From the NCBI GenBank assembly GCA_013151645.1, contig JAADHU010000029.1, positions 62,001-126,000 on the forward strand: a DNA stretch of 64,000 nucleotides. Direction: 5' to 3'. Below the pieces are notes generated by a model. The model ran no database searches and was not told the origin of the DNA. It saw nothing but the letters and a program-made list of their open reading frames with translations. Made by a program: the position numbers and the translations under genes. The stretch comes from Gammaproteobacteria bacterium. Lineage in GTDB: Bacteria; Pseudomonadota; Gammaproteobacteria; Steroidobacterales; Woeseiaceae. Positions 1 to 7,617 of the stretch are shown here, piece by piece (position 1 is the stretch's first letter; each line of letters starts with the position of its first letter).

Positions 1-166
1 ACAGGTTGTGGAAGGCGTACTGGCGGCCCGGGCGGTGCGCGAAGTTGCGCAGAAAATGCAGGTCGACATGCCGATCTGCGAAGAGGTCTATCGCATCCTT
101 TACGAAGCGGTGCCGCCCAGGGATGCGGTTGCTTCACTCATGTCTCGCGCTATCACCTCGGAATAA
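1..166 (+). CDS. gpsA: Glycerol-3-phosphate dehydrogenase [NAD(P)+], C-terminal fragment
   Basis: This is an open frame running in from the left edge to a TAA at 164-166, giving the last 54 residues. The tail contains VVEGVLAARAVREVAQ, then a cysteine in DMPICEEVYRIL, and ends SRAITSE. This resembles the C-terminal helices of bacterial GpsA, where 'EG..TA..V...A....V.MPI...VY.IL' is conserved. GpsA reduces dihydroxyacetone phosphate to sn-glycerol-3-phosphate for phospholipid synthesis. The catalytic and NAD-binding parts lie outside the window, so the call rests on the tail alone. The convergent gene trmL ends two bases after this stop. Confidence 0.75.
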   Translation, partial: QVVEGVLAARAVREVAQKMQVDMPICEEVYRILYEAVPPRDAVASLMSRAITSE

Positions 167-168
167 GG

Positions 169-633
169 TCAGGCGCCGTCGGCAAAATGGTGTTGTCGCC
201 ATGCCTCGTAAACCAGCACGGCGGCCGCGTTGGATAGATTCAGGCTGCGACTTTGGGCACGCATCGGTATGCGCAGGCATTGCTGTTCCGGCAGCGACTC
301 CAGTATGTCCGCGGGCAAGCCTCGCGTTTCCGGTCCGAGCAGAAAAGCGTCGCCGGCCTTGTATTCCGGTGCTGAATAGGGCGTTCGGCCACGGGTGCTG
401 AGTGCGAAGACCCTTGGAGAAGCCAACGCCGCAAGACAAGTATCGAGCGTTTTGTGCGTCGTTACGGCTGCGAACTCCCGGTAATCCAGCCCGGCGCGTT
501 TCAATCGTGGTTCATCGAGCTCGAAACCGAGCGGTTCAACCAGGTGCAGGCCAACTCCGGTATTCGCACACAGTCGAATGATGTTGCCGGTGTTGGGCGG
601 AATTTCAGGTTCGTAGAGAATGAGGTTGAACAT
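169..633 (-). CDS. trmL: tRNA (cytidine(34)-2'-O)-methyltransferase
   Basis: This is a 154-residue protein, the usual length for TrmL, a SPOUT-class enzyme that methylates the 2'-O of the wobble base of tRNA-Leu using SAM. The start is the ATG giving MFNLILYEPEIPPNTGNIIR, the family's standard N-terminus; the frame stays open upstream but the extension looks non-coding. The knot region is visible near the C-terminus as LLGPETRGLP, RIPM and SLNLSNAAAVLVYEAWRQ. It is divergent from the dihydroorotate dehydrogenase gene, with about 106 bases between the starts, and convergent with gpsA. Confidence 0.93.
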   Translation of the reverse strand: MFNLILYEPEIPPNTGNIIRLCANTGVGLHLVEPLGFELDEPRLKRAGLDYREFAAVTTHKTLDTCLAALASPRVFALSTRGRTPYSAPEYKAGDAFLLGPETRGLPADILESLPEQQCLRIPMRAQSRSLNLSNAAAVLVYEAWRQHHFADGA

Positions 634-739
634 TAGGGCTTCGGGCGTCGGGACAATCACGCTAGAATGCATGATCGCCTGAGTCGATTCCAATCCGAAC
701 TGCCAGCAACGTGATATCAGAGACAAGATTTCCCGCAAC

Positions 740-1687
740 GTGACCGAAACCAGCCACTCTTCAGACAACCCTCTCGCGACAGGTTTCTGTGGGCTCGCGC
801 TTGATTCGCCGATTGTGCTGCTTTCCGGCTGCGTTGGTTTCGGTGAAGAATATACGCGCATTGAGGGCTTTTCCAATCGCGATGCCGGCGCCATTGTTCT
901 GAAAGGAACGACCCGGGAACCGCGCCCCGGTAACCCGCCTCATCGCGTTTGCGAAACTCCGTCGGGAATGTTGAATGCGATCGGCCTGCAAAACCCGGGC
1001 ATGGACAAAGTTGTCGACGAAATTTTGCCGACCCTGGACTTTGGTGAAACACGTTTTATGGCGAACGTGTGCGGATCGACGATCGAAGATTACGCCGCCG
1101 TGACCCAGCGGTTCGATGATTCACCGATCGACGCCATCGAGATCAATATTTCCTGCCCGAACATCAAAGAGGGTGGCGTTTCATTCGGTAACTCTCCGGA
1201 AGCGTCTGCAAAAGTGGTCGCGGCCTGTCGCGCGAAGACCCGCAAACCACTCATCGCGAAGCTGTCGCCCAATCAAACGGACATCGCTGAAAATGCGCGG
1301 CGCTGCATCGAAGCCGGCGCCGACGGGCTCGCAGTCGTCAATACAATGATGGGCATGGCGATCGATATCGAACAACGCCGCCCGATTATCGGCAACATCC
1401 AGGGCGGCCTGTCAGGTCCCGCCATCAAGCCCATCGCGTTACTCAAGGTCAAACAGGTCTACGAGGTCGCCGGGCCACTGAATATTCCAATCATCGGCCA
1501 GGGCGGTATCGCCTGCGCGGAAGACGCGCTCGAATTCATCGTCGCTGGCGCTACGGCTGTGGGCCTGGGCACCGCCTTGTTCTACGATCCGCTACTGTGC
1601 AAAAAGGTGAACAAAGGCCTGCTCGACTACCTGCAGCGCCATGAGGTGTCGGCCATCACGGAGTTAGTCGGCAGCCTGAGTTACTAG
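740..1687 (+). CDS. Dihydroorotate dehydrogenase, class 1B-like catalytic subunit
   Basis: This 315-residue flavoprotein is of the class 1 dihydroorotate dehydrogenase fold, a TIM barrel binding FMN. The NISCPN motif places the catalytic base Cys at about residue 139. GQGGI and GTALFYDP near the end fit the FMN-phosphate site. Class 1B enzymes normally work with PyrK, an iron-sulfur/FAD subunit that passes electrons to NAD+, but no pyrK is adjacent. The start is a GTG at 740 (MTETSHSS). The gene is convergent with ntrC. The reaction may be dihydroorotate to orotate or a related pyrimidine reduction; family membership is firmer than the exact substrate, so I give no symbol. Confidence 0.85.
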   Translation: MTETSHSSDNPLATGFCGLALDSPIVLLSGCVGFGEEYTRIEGFSNRDAGAIVLKGTTREPRPGNPPHRVCETPSGMLNAIGLQNPGMDKVVDEILPTLDFGETRFMANVCGSTIEDYAAVTQRFDDSPIDAIEINISCPNIKEGGVSFGNSPEASAKVVAACRAKTRKPLIAKLSPNQTDIAENARRCIEAGADGLAVVNTMMGMAIDIEQRRPIIGNIQGGLSGPAIKPIALLKVKQVYEVAGPLNIPIIGQGGIACAEDALEFIVAGATAVGLGTALFYDPLLCKKVNKGLLDYLQRHEVSAITELVGSLSY

Positions 1688-1721
1688 CCCGCCGGACTCA
1701 ATACGCGGGTACCACGATCAA

Positions 1722-1737
1722 GGACACGCGCGTGTCC
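1722..1737. repeat. Perfect 16-bp palindrome between convergent genes
   Basis: GGACACGCGCGTGTCC lies in the 66-base gap between the stops of the dihydroorotate dehydrogenase gene and ntrC. It can fold as a short GC-rich hairpin in either transcript. There is no T-run, so a bidirectional intrinsic terminator is only a possibility. Confidence 0.45.
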
Positions 1738-1753
1738 GTCCTGGAAACCATCC

Positions 1754-3160
1754 TCATTCAATCCCCAGCAGCCGAATTTTCCGCGTCAACGTATTGCGCC
1801 CCCATCCCAGCAACTTCGCCGCCTCCTGACGACGGCCGCACGCTTTCCGCAAGGCGATGCGGATCAGGGTTTTTTCGAACTCGGGAGTCGCGAGCTCCAG
1901 CAAAGGCTCCCCACGGTTGCTTGTTAGTTGTTGCTCGGCCCAACGCTCAAGATCGTGCGTCCAGTCCCCGGGATGTCTGCTGGCCGATTGTTGGCCACCC
2001 AGGTCAGCATCGATGTCCAGTGCGGTTATGACCCCGCCCGGTGCCGTCACGCTCAGTCGCCGCGTGGCGTTGACCAGTTGACGAACGTTGCCCGGCCAGT
2101 CATACGCTTGCAGCAGATCAAGGGCGTCGCTGTCTAATGATTTAGGGGGCGTATTGAGTTCGGTTGCCGCGTTGGCGAAGTAATGCTTGAGAAGTAGCGG
2201 GATGTCCTGTCGTCGTTGGCGCAGGGGTGGGGTGTGAATGCGAATCACGTTCAGTCGGTGGAACAGGTCTTCGCGGAAACGGCCCTCCTTGACGGCCAGT
2301 GCCAGATCCTGATTCGTCGCGGCTATGACGCGGACGTCGACGGCGATCGAATCGGCTCCGCCGACACGGAAAAACTCCCGCTCGGCGAGCACCCGCAGCA
2401 GGCGCGTTTGCAACGCGGGGGACATGTCGCCGATTTCGTCGAGAAATAAAGTGCCGCCATCGGCCTGCTCGAAACGCCCGATACGTCGCGCGTCAGCGCC
2501 GGTAAACGAGCCTCTTTCGTGGCCGAAAAGTTCGCTTTCGAGGAGTTCGGGCGCGATGGCCGCTGTGTTCAGGGCGACGAAGTTTTTTTCCGTCCTGGGA
2601 CTGTGCTGGTGCAATGCGCGGGCAACCAGTTCTTTGCCGGTGCCGGATTCGCCGGTAATCAAAACGGTCATGCTGGAGCCGGAAAGCCGCCCTATAGCAC
2701 GGAAAACCTGCTGCATGGCGGGGGCCTTTCCGAGTAACGGTGGTAGCTTGCGGTCGGCTGGCGGGTACTCGTTGGCCGGCGACGAAAGCTCCTGGCGCGC
2801 GGCTTTCCTGACCAGTTCGACGGCATCGTCGATATCGAACGGTTTTGGCAGGTATTCGAAAGCGCCACCGCGGTAGGCGGATACGGCGTTGTCCAGATCC
2901 GAGTACGCGGTCATGACGATGATGGGCAGTTCGGGGTGCGCGTGAGCCAGACGCTGCATCAGCGTGATTCCATCGATGCCCGGCATGCGTACGTCAGTCA
3001 GGAGAACGTCCGGCTGCGTGTGTTGGATGGCTTCGAGCAGATGCTCGGCTCGATCGAAACTGCGTGTATGCAGGCCGGCCTGGTAGAGGGCCTTTTCCAG
3101 CACCCAGCGAACGGATTGGTCGTCGTCGACAATCCACACATTGAGACTAGTTGTGGCCAT
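1754..3160 (-). CDS. ntrC: Nitrogen regulation response regulator NR(I)
   Basis: This 468-residue sigma-54 activator has three parts. The receiver domain (about 1-120) has DDD near residues 12-14 and the phospho-acceptor Asp56 in DVLLTDVRMPG. The AAA+ domain (about 150-380) has Walker A GESGTGKE and Walker B GGTLFLDEIGD. The C-terminal Fis-type helix-turn-helix ends GWGRNTLTRKIRLLGIE, a strong NtrC signature. The sigma-54 contact loop reads GSFTGA rather than the usual GAFTGA. The ATG at 3160 is chosen over a TTG one codon upstream. It overlaps the ntrB stop by 14 bases, suggesting coupled translation. Phosphorylated NtrC should activate the glnA promoter at 6.4 kb, whose two enhancer sites are visible. 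Confidence 0.95.
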   Translation of the reverse strand: MATTSLNVWIVDDDQSVRWVLEKALYQAGLHTRSFDRAEHLLEAIQHTQPDVLLTDVRMPGIDGITLMQRLAHAHPELPIIVMTAYSDLDNAVSAYRGGAFEYLPKPFDIDDAVELVRKAARQELSSPANEYPPADRKLPPLLGKAPAMQQVFRAIGRLSGSSMTVLITGESGTGKELVARALHQHSPRTEKNFVALNTAAIAPELLESELFGHERGSFTGADARRIGRFEQADGGTLFLDEIGDMSPALQTRLLRVLAEREFFRVGGADSIAVDVRVIAATNQDLALAVKEGRFREDLFHRLNVIRIHTPPLRQRRQDIPLLLKHYFANAATELNTPPKSLDSDALDLLQAYDWPGNVRQLVNATRRLSVTAPGGVITALDIDADLGGQQSASRHPGDWTHDLERWAEQQLTSNRGEPLLELATPEFEKTLIRIALRKACGRRQEAAKLLGWGRNTLTRKIRLLGIE

Positions 3161-4238
3161 CAACGCTGTCTTCGTTGGCGAGCGGGATACGTATGGAAAA
3201 GACCGTTCGGCCCGGGCGACTTTCGAATTCGATCAGGCCTCCGTGTCGACTCAATAATTCCTGCGCCACGGGCAAACCGAGTCCGGTACCTTCCGTGCGA
3301 CTGGTGACCAACGGATAAAATATAGAATCCTGAAGCTCCGCTGGTATGCCGGGTCCATCGTCTTCGATTTCGATGGTTGCGATGACCGGGTGTCGCGTGT
3401 TGCCGATGGTGAAATTCATAATTGCACGAGTTCGCAGGACAAGGGTCCCGTGGCCTTCCAGGGCTGTTAGGGCGTTTTGTATCAAATTGATGAGGGCCTG
3501 AATGATCTGGGCACGGTCAAGACTGATCATCGGTAAGCCGGGGTCGTAGTCGCGGACCAGGTGCAATTTTCCCGCCGGTGCCGGCTCGAGCAGGCGCAAC
3601 ACGTATTCGAGCACTTCGTGGACGTTCACCGGTTGTTTGTGCGGCGGGCCACCCGGCCCAAGCAGCGTATCGACGAGTGTCACGAGCCGGTCGGCTTCGC
3701 TGATGATTACCTGCGTGTATTCTTGCAGCTCGGCGCTGGGAAGTTGTCGGGCCAGGAGCTGGGCTGCGCCGCGGAGACCACCGAGTGGATTCTTGATCTC
3801 GTGGGCAAGCTGGCGAATCATTTGACGACCAGCGCCGTGTTGTATCAACAGCGCGTTCTCGCGGCTGATGCGCACACGTCGTGTGGCATCGGTCATTTCG
3901 AGCAATAGATATTTTGCGCCGGCGGGCGGGCGCATGACCGAAACGCGGGTATCGATGCTGCGTTCATGGTCGTGAACGTCGCTGCGCGCCAAGCTTACCT
4001 CGCTGGCGAAGGTAACTTCAGTCGCGATTGTTTTGGCAAGTATTTCGGCGAAGTCGTCGTCGTCGTCGACCAGCGGCATGAACGGCCGCCCCTTCGCGCG
4101 TCGTCGCGAGACCCCGAGCAGGTTTTCGGCGGCGGGGTTGAGCGCGGCAACGAGTAGGTTTTCATCCAGGACAATGACGGCCGTATTCAGCCCGTCGACG
4201 ATATCGCGAAACGCCGGTGGAGGGGTGCCGCCTCGTAT
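3147..4238 (-). CDS. ntrB: Nitrogen regulation sensor histidine kinase NR(II); start codon unclear
   Basis: NtrB phosphorylates or dephosphorylates NtrC in response to PII. A PAS-like N-terminal region (VIVLDENLLVAALNPAAENL) is followed by the H-box with HEIKNPLGGLRGAAQLL, the N-box NLIQNAL and the G-boxes EDDGPGIP and GTGLGLPVAQELL. Its end overlaps the ntrC start. The 5' end is a problem. Where E. coli-type NtrB would begin, just after the stop of the DUF4124 gene, there is no ATG, GTG or TTG in any frame. The only canonical in-frame codons are a GTG at 4517, 260 bases inside the upstream gene, and an ATG near 4078 inside the PAS domain. I set the boundary at an in-frame ATA (4238) as a placeholder. 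A rare start or an assembly frameshift are both possible. Confidence 0.88.
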   Translation of the reverse strand: MRGGTPPPAFRDIVDGLNTAVIVLDENLLVAALNPAAENLLGVSRRRAKGRPFMPLVDDDDDFAEILAKTIATEVTFASEVSLARSDVHDHERSIDTRVSVMRPPAGAKYLLLEMTDATRRVRISRENALLIQHGAGRQMIRQLAHEIKNPLGGLRGAAQLLARQLPSAELQEYTQVIISEADRLVTLVDTLLGPGGPPHKQPVNVHEVLEYVLRLLEPAPAGKLHLVRDYDPGLPMISLDRAQIIQALINLIQNALTALEGHGTLVLRTRAIMNFTIGNTRHPVIATIEIEDDGPGIPAELQDSIFYPLVTSRTEGTGLGLPVAQELLSRHGGLIEFESRPGRTVFSIRIPLANEDSVDGHN

Positions 4239-4255
4239 GGGCTGGCTCGGCTTGT

Positions 4256-4789
4256 CTAGTTGCCCGGTCGTGCGCGCGTTATCAGGGTGTTTTGCTGCAC
4301 GTAGAAGCGGTTTGTCTGGCTGCGAATTTGTAGCTGACCGGCCTGGTCGACGACCTCCACCTGGAGGTTGTGCACCCCGCGGTACACTTCCGCTATTTCG
4401 AAGGATGTGCCCGTCACCAGTTGCGGCGTGCCGTCGAAATACGCGCGTATCCGGTGTCCCGGTTGCAGGGCCGGCTGCAGGCTCAGCGTAACGCTTAATG
4501 TCCCGGCGATATTCCACAGGGTCTCTTCGGCGGCCGGTGAAACGATGCTAAGGCTTTCGTAACCGACATCGGCTTCTTCGGCAATGGGTGCCGCGGGTTG
4601 TGTCGGCGCGGCCCGAGCAACGGCGGGCCGACGGGCCGGGCTTTTTGGCAGTTCAATTCGTTCAGCGCCGGGCTGCGGTCGGTCCGAATAATGCGTGACA
4701 CCGTCCGAATCCACCCAGCGATAGGCTTGCGCGTAGACCGCGCTCGCAGCCACCAGCGTGAGAATTGCGATGAGAATTCGCCTTTGCAT
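4256..4789 (-). CDS. DUF4124 domain protein, exported
   Basis: This is a 177-residue protein. Residues 1-20 form a signal peptide (MQRRILIAILTLVAASAVYA), followed directly by the DUF4124 signature QAYRWVDSDGVTHYSDRPQPGA. The middle is rich in Ala and Pro and likely disordered. The last 90 residues form a beta-rich stretch (GTLSVTLSLQPALQPGHRIR) resembling an Ig-like or carbohydrate-binding fold. Genes of this family commonly sit between glnA and ntrB in Gammaproteobacteria. The function is unknown; a periplasmic role is inferred from the signal peptide. Its TAG stop at 4256-4258 abuts the start region of ntrB. Confidence 0.88.
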   Translation of the reverse strand: MQRRILIAILTLVAASAVYAQAYRWVDSDGVTHYSDRPQPGAERIELPKSPARRPAVARAAPTQPAAPIAEEADVGYESLSIVSPAAEETLWNIAGTLSVTLSLQPALQPGHRIRAYFDGTPQLVTGTSFEIAEVYRGVHNLQVEVVDQAGQLQIRSQTNRFYVQQNTLITRARPGN

Positions 4790-4828
4790 CCGCCAAGCAT
4801 AACAGCGCCCATGGGGGAGAGGTAGCGG

Positions 4829-4851
4829 CCGGGCGGCAAAATGCCGCCCGG
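4829..4851 (-). repeat. Strong hairpin between glnA and the DUF4124 gene
   Basis: A perfect 10-bp GC-rich stem with a 3-base AAA loop (stems 4829-4838 and 4842-4851) lies in the gap downstream of glnA in the transcription direction. It lacks a T-run, so it is more likely an mRNA-stabilising or partial-attenuation element. Such an element would keep glnA transcript high relative to ntrBC, which is inference. Confidence 0.55.
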
Positions 4852-4900
4852 TTCACACTTTTGCTGACATCCTTTACGCCGCATTGCGCCAGACGCGTTC

Positions 4901-6310
4901 TTAGAGGCTGTAATACATGTCAAATTCCACCGGATGCGTCGTCATGCGCAACCGCGTTACATTCTCCATTTGCAGCTCGATATAGGCATCGATCAGGTCA
5001 TCGCTGAAGACGTCGCCCATTTTGAGAAACTCCCGGTCACCGTCCAGCGCTTCCAGTGCTTCGTCCAGGGAAAAAGCGACCAGCTGCAGGTCTTTCTCTT
5101 CTTCCGGCGGCAGATCGTACAAATCCTTGTCCATGGCGTCGCCCGGATGGATCTTGTTGCGAATGCCGTCGAGTCCGGCCAGCATCAGTGCCGAAAAGGC
5201 GAGGTAGGGGTTCGCCATGGAGTCCGGGAAGCGGACCTCGATACGTCGACCTTTCGGGTTTGGCTCGTAGGGTATACGAATAGACGCTGAGCGGTTACGT
5301 GCCGAGTACGCGAGAATGGTTGGCGCTTCAAACCCCGGCACCAATCGCTTGTAGCTGTTGGTCGCAGGATTGGCAAAGGCATTGATTGCTTTCGCGTGTT
5401 TGATGAGGCCGCCGATATAGTAGAGCGCGGTATCGGACAGACCGCCATAACCATCGCCGGAGAATAGATTTTCGCCCTCTTTGAATAAAGACATGTGTAC
5501 GTGCATTCCGCTGCCATTGTCGTTGACCAGCGGCTTAGGCATGAACGTGGCCGTTTTACCGTAACTGTGGGCGACGTTGTGCACAATGTATTTGAGGATT
5601 TGCACCTCGTCGGCTTTGCGCATGAGGGTATTGTATTTGACGCCGATTTCGCACTGACCGGCGGTCGCTACTTCGTGGTGGTGAACCTCGGTTTCGAGGC
5701 CCATCTCCTCCAGGGCCAGGCACATGGCGGAGCGTATATCGTGCAGGGAATCAACCGGCGGTACCGGAAAATATCCGCCTTTGACGGTAGGCCGATGCCC
5801 CGCGTTGCTTTCCTCATAATGACGGCCGGAGTTCCAGGCGCCTTCGCTTGAATCGACGGAATAAAAGGCGCCCTGCATGTTGTCGTCCCAGCGAACGTCA
5901 TCGAAGATAAAAAATTCGTTTTCCGGCCCGAAATTGGCGATATCCGCGAGTCCGCTGGACTTCAGGTAGGCCTCGGCGCGCATGGCGAGCGAGCGCGGGC
6001 AGCGATCGTAGCCAAGCATCGTCGCGGGCTCAACAACGTTGCAACGAAGATTGAGCGTCGCGTCCTCGGTAAATACGTCCACCACGGCGGACGCGGCATC
6101 CGGCAACAAGATCATGTCGGACTCATTGATGCCCTTCCAGCCGGCAATCGACGAGCCGTCAAACATTTTTCCATCTTCGAAAAGGTCTTCGTTCACCGTG
6201 TGGGCGGGTGCAGTAACGTGCTGTTCTTTGCCCTTGGTGTCCGTGAACCGAAAGTCGATGAACTTGATGTCTTTGTCTTTGATCAGGGCAACCACCTCTG
6301 CAGGGGTCAT
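4901..6310 (-). CDS. glnA: Glutamine synthetase, type I (adenylylated form)
   Basis: This enzyme makes glutamine from glutamate, ammonia and ATP as a dodecamer in the cytoplasm. From the ATG at 6310 the protein is 469 residues, the same as E. coli GlnA. That ATG has a GGAGG at 6319-6323 with ideal 8-base spacing; an ATG two codons upstream is too close. Conserved blocks include [26 protein letters not shown], the ammonium/metal region [14 protein letters not shown] and [19 protein letters not shown] places the regulatory Tyr at residue 398, so the enzyme should be controlled by GlnE adenylylation. Transcription is from a sigma-54 promoter with two NtrC sites upstream. Confidence 0.98.
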   Translation of the reverse strand: MTPAEVVALIKDKDIKFIDFRFTDTKGKEQHVTAPAHTVNEDLFEDGKMFDGSSIAGWKGINESDMILLPDAASAVVDVFTEDATLNLRCNVVEPATMLGYDRCPRSLAMRAEAYLKSSGLADIANFGPENEFFIFDDVRWDDNMQGAFYSVDSSEGAWNSGRHYEESNAGHRPTVKGGYFPVPPVDSLHDIRSAMCLALEEMGLETEVHHHEVATAGQCEIGVKYNTLMRKADEVQILKYIVHNVAHSYGKTATFMPKPLVNDNGSGMHVHMSLFKEGENLFSGDGYGGLSDTALYYIGGLIKHAKAINAFANPATNSYKRLVPGFEAPTILAYSARNRSASIRIPYEPNPKGRRIEVRFPDSMANPYLAFSALMLAGLDGIRNKIHPGDAMDKDLYDLPPEEEKDLQLVAFSLDEALEALDGDREFLKMGDVFSDDLIDAYIELQMENVTRLRMTTHPVEFDMYYSL

Positions 6311-6412
6311 GGCCATATCCTCCGTTTTGTACTGCGTGCATTGCCGGGCCTGCACGCCCGTCCGGACAAATCCGGGCGAGCGACCTGGGCCGGCACCGTG
6401 TCAGGATCAGAA

Positions 6413-6428
6413 TGCAGGATGCGTGCCA
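6413..6428 (-). promoter_or_regulatory. Sigma-54 (-24/-12) promoter of glnA
   Basis: On the minus strand the element reads TGGCACGCATCCTGCA. GG of the -24 box and GC of the -12 box are exactly 10 bases apart, and TGGCACG matches the consensus; the -12 half has C where TTGC is usual. The transcript would begin near 6401, leaving a leader of about 90 bases before glnA. Confidence 0.85.
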
Positions 6429-6489
6429 ATCCGGATTTTGCTTAAACCACTGATAAACAGGGCTCTTTTATCCCGGGTGCAAACCGCGG

Positions 6490-6506
6490 CGCACCACTTC
6501 GGTGCA
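6490..6506. promoter_or_regulatory. NtrC binding site, proximal
   Basis: The core GCACCACTTCGGTGC (6491-6505) is a perfect GCACC/GGTGC dyad with 5-base spacing, matching the TGCACY-N5-RGTGCA NtrC consensus. It is centred about 95 bases upstream of the predicted glnA start site, where enhancer sites are expected. Confidence 0.82.
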
Positions 6507-6520
6507 AAGCCCTGGAACAA

Positions 6521-6537
6521 TGCACGATTATAGTGCG
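6521..6537. promoter_or_regulatory. NtrC binding site, distal
   Basis: TGCACGATTATAGTGCG is a second 17-bp dyad with TGCAC/GTGCg half-sites. Its centre is 31 bases from the proximal site, close to three helical turns. This is very like the paired strong NtrC sites of enteric glnA, which allow cooperative binding of two NtrC dimers. Confidence 0.75.
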
Positions 6538-6678
6538 TTTCGCTCTGGCTTGCACTGGCAGCGGCGGCGGACCCACCTGGCCCGTTGCCAGGCGCTTTAT
6601 CCACAGCCCCTCGCCGCGCTTTTTTCGGCGCCGTTGCAGGTTATACTGCGCGCCTCTTTTTTTGCCGTGAATTCGTCG

Positions 6679-7617
6679 ATGGATACCGAAACCCCAGCGG
6701 GCACGACCAGCTTCCAGACGCTTATTTTTCGTCTGCAGCGCTTTTGGGCGAAACAAGGCTGCGTAATCGCCCAACCGTACGACATGGAAATGGGTGCCGG
6801 AACGTTTCACCCGGCGACATTCCTGCGGGCGATTGGTCCTGAACCCTGGAGCGCCGCTTACGTGCAACCGTGCCGGCGCCCCACCGACGGGCGGTATGGG
6901 GACAATCCCTTTCGTTTGCAGCACTATTTTCAGTTTCAGGTCATCATCAAGCCGTCGCCGGTCAACATACAGGACCTTTACCTCGAGTCGTTGCGCAGCA
7001 TTGGCATCGATACCCGCGTGCACGACGTTCGCTTCGTTGAGGATAACTGGGAGTCGCCGACACTGGGTGCATGGGGCCTCGGTTGGGAGGTGTGGCTAAA
7101 CGGCATGGAGATCACCCAATTCACCTATTTTCAGCAGGTCGGCGGGCTCGAGTGTCGTCCCGTTTCCGGCGAAATCACCTACGGTCTCGAACGTCTCGCC
7201 ATGTATCTGCAAAACGTCGAGAGCATTTATGACATCACCTGGACCGACGGACCGCTGGGGCGCATCAGCTATGGCGACGTTTATCACCAAAATGAAGTCG
7301 AGCAATCGGAATACAACTTTGAACGCGCGGATACCGAGGCACTGTTTGCCCGCTTCGATCACGCGGAAGCAGAGAGCCTGCGTTTGATCGAGCTCGCGCT
7401 CGTGCTGCCGGCGTATGAACAAATGTTAACGGCCTCGCATTCCTTTAATCTTCTCGATGCTCGCAAGGCTATTTCCGTGAGTGAGCGGCAGCGCTTTATT
7501 CTTCGCGTTCGCACTTTGTCGCGGGCAATCGCCGAAGCCTATTTTTCTTCTCGTGAAACGCTCGGCTTTCCTTTGCTACAGACGGCCAGTAGCGGCGAAG
7601 AAGGATCGCCCGAATGA
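6679..7617 (+). CDS. glyQ: Glycine--tRNA ligase, alpha subunit
   Basis: This 312-residue protein is the alpha chain of the heterotetrameric bacterial glycyl-tRNA synthetase. It carries the class II motifs that bind ATP and glycine. The N-terminus [19 protein letters not shown] followed by [20 protein letters not shown], and later [18 protein letters not shown], are diagnostic. The start is the ATG giving MDTETPAG; the frame runs on upstream but that sequence covers the glnA enhancer. The stop overlaps the glyS start as ATGA, so the two chains are translationally coupled. It is divergent from glnA. The 368 bases between the two starts hold the sigma-54 promoter and NtrC sites; I see no clear sigma-70 promoter for glyQ. 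Confidence 0.97.
   Translation: MDTETPAGTTSFQTLIFRLQRFWAKQGCVIAQPYDMEMGAGTFHPATFLRAIGPEPWSAAYVQPCRRPTDGRYGDNPFRLQHYFQFQVIIKPSPVNIQDLYLESLRSIGIDTRVHDVRFVEDNWESPTLGAWGLGWEVWLNGMEITQFTYFQQVGGLECRPVSGEITYGLERLAMYLQNVESIYDITWTDGPLGRISYGDVYHQNEVEQSEYNFERADTEALFARFDHAEAESLRLIELALVLPAYEQMLTASHSFNLLDARKAISVSERQRFILRVRTLSRAIAEAYFSSRETLGFPLLQTASSGEEGSPE

Noticed and set aside
4256-4517. N-terminal extension of NtrB back to GTG 4517
   Set aside because: The extension overlaps a convincing DUF4124 protein in another frame and reads as low-complexity Arg/Pro/Gly without similarity to NtrB.
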